DNA of 40,687 nucleotides, taken from Saccoglossus kowalevskii. Lineage: Eukaryota; Hemichordata; Enteropneusta; Harrimaniidae. This document shows positions 32,899-40,687 of the stretch, in pieces (the stretch's first letter is position 1; each line of letters starts with the position of its first letter). The notes below the pieces were generated by a model. It searched no databases, was not told where the DNA came from, and worked only from the letters and a program-made list of their open reading frames with translations. The stretch spans positions 63,746 through 104,432 of the forward strand of contig NW_003158233.1 in assembly GCF_000003605.2 (NCBI RefSeq), read 5' to 3'. The translations under genes were made by a program, and so were the position numbers.

Positions 32899-33394
32899 AT
32901 GTCGTTGATTGTACATTTCGGAAACATTTTCGTCTTCTCAGTCATTGTGATTTATGCAAACAACGTTGCAGTCAAAGGTAAGGTAAGGTTAAAATATAGC
33001 GTTACTATGGAATGTTGAGTGTTGGCGCATCGTGATTGTGATAGCTTTCGTTTAATAATAACGTTTGCATTATGTAGGGTGTCGCTGTCTGACAGCCTCT
33101 GTTGGAAGTCAACTACGCAAATACATATCTCACCGCTCATACAAAACATATGTATGTGTTGTCGTCTACATGCAGATGACATGTTCATTCTCTAGAAAAG
33201 CCCGGTGTTACAAATTACTATATTTACCGTAAACAGGACACGCATTGTTGGATTTTATTCCTTACTTACAGGGTAATGTAAGCTATGCGGTGGTATCCGT
33301 GAAAATATCGCATCAACAGCATGCGTCGAATATAAATTGTAATATTGGTGACACCAAATACAATAACGACATGCTGCGTTTAATTGATTTCTGA
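32899..33394 (+). CDS. Candidate two-exon small secreted peptide gene
   Basis: Exon 1 begins at ATG 32899, 44 bp after the NRF-1-like site, and encodes MSLIVHFGNIFVFSVIVIYA followed by NNVAVKGK, a good signal peptide. It ends in two overlapping consensus donors five bases apart (AAG|GTAAGG at 32977/32978 and 32982/32983). After about 290 bp, a strong acceptor (pyrimidine-rich, CTTACTTACAG) ends at 33271. Use of the second donor (phase 0) leads into a 40-codon frame starting GNVSYAVVSVKIS and stopping at 33392-33394; the first donor gives an immediate stop. The predicted product is about 68 residues with one cysteine. No family is recognised. Forty stop-free codons are not rare by chance, so the case rests on the promoter paralogy and matching splice signals. 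Confidence 0.32.
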
Positions 33395-34330
33395 TTTTTT
33401 GTGTAAGCCATTGTAAATTGTATAGTATAACGTATAGCTTAGTACGAGGTGTATTATATCAAGATATATTATATTATACTGCTCGATTCGGATGATTTGA
33501 CATTTTGCTCGAGTGCAGGAGGGTTTACGTATTTCTCCGTTCGCATGACAGCGTAACGTTATTGTATATACATACTATGTGGAAATTCGGCGAATACAAA
33601 TCAGACTATTGTACTTTGTTAGCTCATATAAAACAGTGTGAGACGTTTACTTGCAACTTGCAAGTTTTAACTTCTAGTATGTATTCTGAAATATGAATCG
33701 TTGCAACAGGCGTATCTACCCCTGTAATTGATTTTGTAAGAGATTCAATATACAACTAGCTTTCCTCTAGATAAATGTTTTTCCTTGTCGAATTTATACT
33801 CTACTAATTTTGTGAAACGTAGACATGCAATAAAATAGTGACGATTTTAACACAATAATCTAATACTCGTAAAATATATATGATTTCTAGTTCATGAATT
33901 CACGGACAAAATTAAAGTTGTCAGAACAGACGTTGACAATCATGTGCCATAGCTGACCTTTGAACTGTTCAGCGGCTCCAATTGTAACATTATATAATAG
34001 CAGGTCGTTCATTAAAAATGAATTACTATAATGCTACAACAAATTTCGAATGACATTTACGTCACCACATTTGCCCGAAGCACAGTTCTGGTAAATTTTA
34101 TTGTGTGTGTGTGTGTGTCGTCTGTACTATACGTATGTAATATACCGTATTGGATGTACACTCGTATTCGATTACTTTCTGATTTTATGGTTTACATCCC
34201 CGAGCGTATTCAAATACGTATTCTAGCATGACATTTAAAACTAAAACGCTTAAAAACTAGTTAAGGTAGTTGGCAAACATATGGTAAGGTTTCATGTTGT
34301 TGTTCACACAATTGCAATTTTCGATTCATT
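33395..34330. other. Intergenic stretch with a GT repeat
   Basis: No gene called. A short GT dinucleotide run lies at about 34103-34119. The 63- and 66-codon frames here are unrecognised. Confidence 0.45.
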
Positions 34331-34336
34331 GGTGAT

Positions 34337-34627
34337 ATGAGTAAACGGGTCTCGCCATACCTCAATATCGTGTATATGGTGAGCAAATTATGTGTAATTA
34401 TAATATTGATTATTTGCCTCTATTTACTAAATCGAATAGTTGCGACCCACCTTAAAATTACACAGAATCTACCCAGGAAGAAATCCGATGTTCAGATGAG
34501 CTTTGGTGAATACGAATACATAACTTTTGAAGAGTTGCTAATACATTCAGACATATATTCAGATATGCAACTACACACATCAAGGATTCACCTTTGTTGG
34601 TACCCATTCATATTATGTGTTCCTTAA
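34337..34627 (+). CDS. Possible type II membrane protein exon (unrecognised)
   Basis: A 96-residue frame with a short basic N-terminus (MSKR), a hydrophobic segment at about residues 18-31 (LCVIIILIICLYLL), and then a basic and an acidic stretch. This resembles the cytoplasmic tail and anchor of Golgi enzymes, but no catalytic motif is present. A purine at -3 favours the ATG. An acceptor-like TGTGTTCCTTAACAG overlaps its end at about 34615-34630, which does not fit an uninterrupted exon. No promoter motif is visible. It may be chance. Confidence 0.14.
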   Translation: MSKRVSPYLNIVYMVSKLCVIIILIICLYLLNRIVATHLKITQNLPRKKSDVQMSFGEYEYITFEELLIHSDIYSDMQLHTSRIHLCWYPFILCVP

Positions 34628-34629
34628 CA

Positions 34630-37600
34630 GAATCCAAGCGGCATAAAAAAAATGCGAATGAAACATGCCCGTGTTAGCCTCGCATATCATGCCGCATATT
34701 ACCCAAATAATTTAAACCAACCACGTTCATTATAGGAAACGACATAAATGACGTTCGATTCACACGCTTTGTCAGCTATAGGATATACGTATTACCATTG
34801 ATTTATATGTTCTTACAGTATATCTAAAATAACATTTCCCAAATGTGTTGATAATTATGTAAGTAGGTCAAAAATAATATGTTCGCCTATACGTGCTATA
34901 GTCGTGTTCCATCACGTCAAATCTCCTACAAATATAATCGTCTATTCTATTCGTTTTTGATGCAAAACACAACCATAAGTCCAATTTCCGAGTAACTAAT
35001 TTCCAGAATATTTGTTTGACAATACAATATATGCAATACGCAGACGCGATCTACCATATGGCATAGCTTTTATATTCAACCACTACACATTACCATTCGA
35101 CTGATAACGACGGCTTGAAAGAAATATCAGTGTAGGCATAATTTCGACAGAAATTGGAGTACGATTTTGTTCAACACATGAGACATTAATTCACTATACT
35201 AATATACACGAATCATACCATACACTAGACTAATAATTATGATTTCGGAGAGCTACATTATACTTTGGTGGTATTTAAGTGGGTATGTATTTATTCAGAC
35301 TGGACATATTGCATTATGGGAGAAAAACTTACTGTATTACAAAATACATTATGACATTTGAAACACTAATTTGAATATTATATTTTAAACACTTAGAATA
35401 CATATCAATAATAATAGTTGACTTTGTCATCTCATTTCACTACGAATAATTGTCAGATATGAACAAAAACAACCTTGAAAAAATGCTAATTAGTATTATC
35501 CTTAGTTTGGACTCCCCCGACGCCAAGTTTTTATATCCTTTATACTAACGCCCGTAATAATGAAAACATGAAGACGATTACGTAACCTTTAATAAACGTC
35601 AAACTGAGCAGCAATTGAAAGAAAATTCACTTTCCATTGAACTATATTTATTTTGTTTCATGATTAGTTTCGATATAAACTTAGTGGAAACCACGGCTAG
35701 AATAATATGGCTACTACCGTGTGTACATGGTTTATTGATAATGTTCTGATCTGTGTCTTGTGTGTTTAATCATATATAATTCGAGGCACTTTTGTAATAT
35801 ATATTCATCATGATAATCGGTATTTATGTCATAATCTTCTAAAACAAATATCACGATGCGTTTGCAATTGAACATTACGCACACATATACATATATTTCA
35901 CCATAATTGTTAAGTTGTGCATTTTAACACGCGAAACAGTTCAATAAAAGTATATTAAGATATTCTACAATTATATGCAGCAAATATTTGTATAATTATA
36001 TTCCATATTACAATGTTTGTTTTTTTTTTCATTAAGAGCGCTCCTCTCTGTTATAAATGCAATGATTCGTATTTGTAGATAGCCGCACGTTTTGTTTTTA
36101 TTATTTGGAAGGGAACTGGCAGAGCATATATTTATACACTATTAAGTTAGTCAACAACTGTTGTTGAAAAGGAGATAAGATACTTTTCAAAATGATTGTC
36201 AGAAAACGTGCAATAATGTGATCATAGTGAAACAGCTGCGTCTTCAGTTACATGTGGATATACGTAATCTAATTCCCTGTAATGCATGTGACGTGACAAA
36301 TAATGACATCACATCCGTGAATTAAACATATAAATACAGCCTGCATTTCAATTGAACGTAATTGATACACATTACTAATAGATTAGGCGTCTTTTCCCTG
36401 TTGATGGTTTTGTAATAAATCGCATAGTACATGAGTATAGCACGTAGGCATGGCGTAACGTGTAAATGAAACATGTCCCATGTGTCATTTAATAATTTAC
36501 ATTTCTCTACGTCTATTTTACTATGCATTCTCCGCGGAACAATTAGAATGTATAGTTACATTCAACCGTGACACTCACTTCATCCAAGGGTACAGTACTT
36601 TCGGTTTAAACCATCTGAAATGATTCATACTAATTTACAACGAATACGGCTAATCAAAAGCAACTAGGAATCACAATCATTGGCATATTGAATATAATGT
36701 CGGTATTTTACAAAAATGTTGTTGTTGTTTTTTTCGACAACGAAGCACTTTGAAATGGCGCTAAATCTTGTATTAGTTTGCCCTTGAACGTATACACTAT
36801 GTAGAATGACCTATAAAACGGATATTGTTAATAATTAACTATTTTAAATGGCGTATAACTGATTACCAACACTTTATTCGTGTCTTCACAAAATGTGTGT
36901 ACTTATTTGTTAATGAATGTTTCTATTGCAATTGTACCGCTTTTCCGGCGGATAACACCTCTATTATACATGCACGTATGTAACACCGCATTGCAGCAAA
37001 TGAATACGAAACCTTTTTATTAAGTGGGTTATTTAGAATCGTTTTTCTTTTGAGATAGACTTTTATAATTTTTGCTTTCATATCCAAACCATATCAACCC
37101 TGGTGATTCCCGGAGATTGGAAATTGGGATACGCATGCATAATCAATGATATATTGTATATATCGTAAATTGACATATGGTGTTACCATAGAAACGCTTT
37201 CTTTACAATAATACAATTATCTGAAGAGCTAAACACATATCATAGATTGAATTCAGTATTTTTTACATGATCACAGTTAACGAAGTAATAAACTATTAGG
37301 TATTGAGTAAGAGTACGAATTGCGATCTAATATTAACGAGCTTCTTGTCTGGGGATATATGTGTACTTGTATTTTCCGGGTGTAAAATACGTTGTAACTG
37401 GTCATTTCCATTCATCAACTGTATTAGAATATGAACCACTAGTTACAGCATAATTAATAATTGTTGTAGAGCTGTGTCAAGTAGCTTATACACTTTTACA
37501 ACACCAACGTGCCCCAATGAATGAGAATTTCACATTGTCAAGAAGTCATTGTGAATACTAATATTCTGTGTTAACACTGTAACTATGAAATACGGTTGTC

Positions 37601-38468
37601 ATTGGTTGCAAAATAATTTAATCGATGTTCCCATTTTTTTTATCTCGATTCTGAATATCTATTTCATAGACCGATTTCGAACCGTTTCTACACTGAGAAC
37701 GCTTGTTCAGGATGACGGAGCTCGCGAAACTTTGGCTGAAATGTGTTAACGTACGTAATGTACGTGATTGATTTGAAGAGTAAATTTTATGGATAGCATC
37801 TGTAAGCCTTGTAATAAAAATTTCAGGCAAATGATCGTTTGCGATTGGATCTGCGACCTGTAATATAACATTATGTCATTTCGTAATGTTTTTCAATTTA
37901 CAGAAAATGGGGAAACACATCATGTGATTATAGAATATCTGATATTCACATATGGTGTAGGAATATATTACACGTTGGTGTACAATGTGCATTGGCGGAT
38001 GCATTATCAATACGCCACCAATGATATTAGTGGGGCGTCATGTGAATTAGTTGTCATTGCATAGTTATTTAACAATACAAGCGATACATTTTGTCATTAA
38101 GTAAACATCTTCGAACTATTAAGTGTGGTACAATCATTTATATAGCTGTAATAAGCAATATGTAAATATTGATGATCATATATCCAGAGACTTAGGCGAG
38201 GGACTTATAAAAGTTACTACACAGGTTTAATAATGCAATATCACACAGTCACGAATTGGAGATCCTATTTATGCTATGGCGTGTTTCGCAGCTTTTTTGT
38301 CGTCATAAGTATATCGGGTTCGTAAAATTTATAAGCACACCAAGGAATTCTTACCGCGTTTTGTACACATCAATGCAGCCCCTTGAGTACAGTAGCAGTG
38401 ATATAAAGCCATGTAAATATGTGTTTCCATATTGCATTCCCGAGAGGCAACTCTAATTGGCGCTTGCC
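34630..38468. other. Gene-free AT-rich stretch
   Basis: No supportable gene, array or repeat. A TGACATCA CRE-like site near 36304 is followed about 25 bp later by a TATAAATA string, a weak promoter candidate with no useful downstream frame on the plus strand. Confidence 0.45.
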
Positions 38469-38491
38469 CACAATTTAAAATTGTGACGTCA
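38469..38491. promoter_or_regulatory. Palindrome overlapping a CRE octamer
   Basis: CACAATTT-A-AAATTGTG (38469-38485) is a perfect 8-bp-arm palindrome with a one-base centre. Its last two bases begin a perfect CRE, TGACGTCA (38484-38491). No TATA box, exon or frame is attached. Confidence 0.55.
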
Positions 38492-40687
38492 CCATCCTGT
38501 CACCTCCTAAAATTCGAAAAAATAGCTTGTTTAGTAACCAGACAAATTATTTAATGAAAAGCGTTTGAAATATTATCATTCTGAATGTTCTCTCTATGAA
38601 CCGATATTTTCAAGAACCCACCAAAACGCGTTGTTTTAAAATTCCATTCGAGTTTTTATTTTCTCCAAACCTTACAATGACAACGCGATGCTTTCTGCTC
38701 TGAACCGCCACTACTGCTTGTCGATTTACTGTTTACATGCATAAATACATGAATACCGCTGATAGAACTAAAACTTAGTTAGAATGTTGCCAATGCTTCT
38801 CTATACTCGTAAATACATTCATGGATCCAAACATTGAATTTACATTATTCCCGGAGGAAAGCTAAGAATGCATAAAAACAAAATCGTCCCCTCAAGAACT
38901 ATTTTATAGACGACTAAGATTGGAATACAAATTTAATCAATGTAGTATTTATGCGTTCATTGTAATCAACGTCTGGTATTCCAATGTCAATAAGTAAACA
39001 CTACGGTGGACTCAGGCGATTACTTTTCTGTTATGAAACCAAGAGAGCAAAACATCGCAATCAAGCACAATTTCAAAACCTCCAGGGGAAAACAACTCAG
39101 TTTGGCTCAACAGTCATGAAATCGAAGTGGTACACTAGAGATAAGAATGAACCAGAAATTACAATCAGATTTCAAATTTGGACTCCTTTTCGCTATCGGT
39201 GATTACGAACTGGGGATAGGGCGTATCCACACACTTGCATAAATAAAACCCTCCCTCATCACATGTAAAGCACATGCTTTGTTGTTGCTTAGTACACCAT
39301 GTACACGCGTGTTCTGTGTGCTGAGCGGTGCACCCTTCGACCGAAAGTGGATGATGCATCGCATATACAAATATGTGGATCGTCTTGTTTTCAGTAAGCT
39401 GCAAATCCCACATTTGCGCAAAGACGACAAAGATAGATTTTGTAGTATAACCACGTTATTTAGTTCACTTGTCAGTTAATATCATTCAATACGAGCATAG
39501 CGGAACCATTCAACTGTGCGTGAGACGTAGTGAACTCGATAACAAGGCTGACTATACATCCTTTTTTTCTCTTTTCACCGTGTTGATTGGCATTTATCTC
39601 AGACCACATACAGATAAGCAGTTTTACTCGTATTTACAGCAGTACTAATTTTAATTGAAAATTGGGAACTATAGTTTCAAGTAACAAAATAGATTAATGT
39701 TACTTTGATGTGACTATATAGTTTAGTGCATTCATGATACGATACGTGCTTGTAATAATACACCAAATTTAATTGTATATACTTTGATGATTTCAATATT
39801 CAATAGACCAGGGATAAATCGGTTTAATTGTAAAGATGCAGCTTTGTGGTAAATATTCAATATTGTCAGTAACGTAGTAAGACTGTTCTCTAATGAATAT
39901 ACGAAAGTAACTGTATGTCCATATCTCTTCTTATCGCGGCATTTCGTCTTTGTCGTGGTATTTTAATAATTTCTAATAACAAACATAAAATCGATTAGTT
40001 GTAGTTTCGATAGTGTGATATGAAAAGCACAACAACTATGTAATTATATTGACTTTAATTTTTTATACCAGTTGTCGCACGTTGGTGATACGCAAGTCTA
40101 TAGAAAGAAACATGATAGCTTTTCTGCGTCGTTAAATCACAATATACATAAACAACTACAATACCATTACACAGACTAAAGACGCACGCTAATATAAACC
40201 CCCGCTATCAATCTATCAATCCGATTTAAATGCATAACACCCTATACTAGTACTCAACACGCTAAATATGAATTTTTAAGCTCAATTATGCGGTAATCGG
40301 GTTCTTTTTATTTAATTAGATCTCCACCTGAATACAAATACAAAAGAAACATGGTCTTATACGACTGGTTCCCCATTATACTATACGTCTCACATACAAT
40401 GATTTGATTCGTGTATGTCCATTGAATCGTCTAAAACCTCACAACAATAACGAGATCCATTAAATATAATCATGCGTGGTATATAGACGTTATGAGTTGA
40501 AAAAGGTGACACGACATTCTGTGTACATTTAGGTCGACGTTCTATAGCATTTCAAACTAGCGCACACTTCAGTTCGTGTACAATGTTTCGCTGCAATTGT
40601 AACGAGGTATAATACATTTTATTAATATACATTACAGTGTACGAGATAGTTATGTGAACCCTGCCGTACCAGGTGTTTTAACATTTT
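38492..40687. other. Gene-free right flank
   Basis: No supportable gene. Overlapping frames of 60-83 codons on both strands near 38984-39479 shadow each other and are unrecognised. No tandem or dispersed repeat was noticed. Confidence 0.45.

Overview
This window looks like AT-rich nuclear DNA (roughly two thirds A+T by eye) from an aquatic invertebrate animal. It has no bacterial-style gene packing, no open frame longer than 158 codons, and metazoan retroelements. The recognisable coding remnants are a Penelope-like element with a GIY-YIG endonuclease ahead of its reverse transcriptase, and a 5'-truncated non-LTR retrotransposon (LINE). Both resemble families I know from bivalves and other lophotrochozoans, so a mollusc-like host is a reasonable guess, held with low confidence. 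No tRNA, rRNA, CRISPR array or complete conserved host gene was found.

Layout. 1-2.8 kb: gene-free, with a small inverted repeat. 2.84-5.05 kb: a tandem duplication of a promoter block (E-box, CRE, TATA box, initiator, short first exon, GTAAGA splice donor). 7.1-8.76 kb: Penelope-like element, internally deleted and frameshifted. 8.79-9.18 kb: a TATA box and a signal-peptide-like frame on the minus strand. 10.0-11.9 kb: two copies of a 0.35-0.4 kb block around A-rich and decayed tandem DNA. 12.7-14.87 kb: LINE on the minus strand ending in a long TTTA/TTTG array. 19.6-20.2 kb: small duplications. 20.6-21.06 kb: an NRF-1-like promoter followed by a short signal-peptide-like frame. 26.9-27.3 kb: seven 56-bp tandem repeats, each with an inverted CCAAT box and most with a TATA-like core. 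27.57 and 31.31 kb: two copies of a dispersed repeat with paired CArG (SRF) boxes, the second followed by a GACT and TAAA/CAAA array. 32.77-33.39 kb: a second, paralogous NRF-1-like promoter followed by a possible two-exon secreted peptide gene. 33.4-40.7 kb: gene-poor.

The main theme is duplicated regulatory DNA. Two pairs of promoter-like blocks keep motif order and spacing, while the sequence downstream is short, divergent or unrecognisable. This could be a cluster of fast-evolving small secreted-peptide or noncoding-RNA genes, or the relics of one. The window gives no direct proof of transcription. The strongest calls are the two retroelements and the repeats. The host gene calls are tentative.
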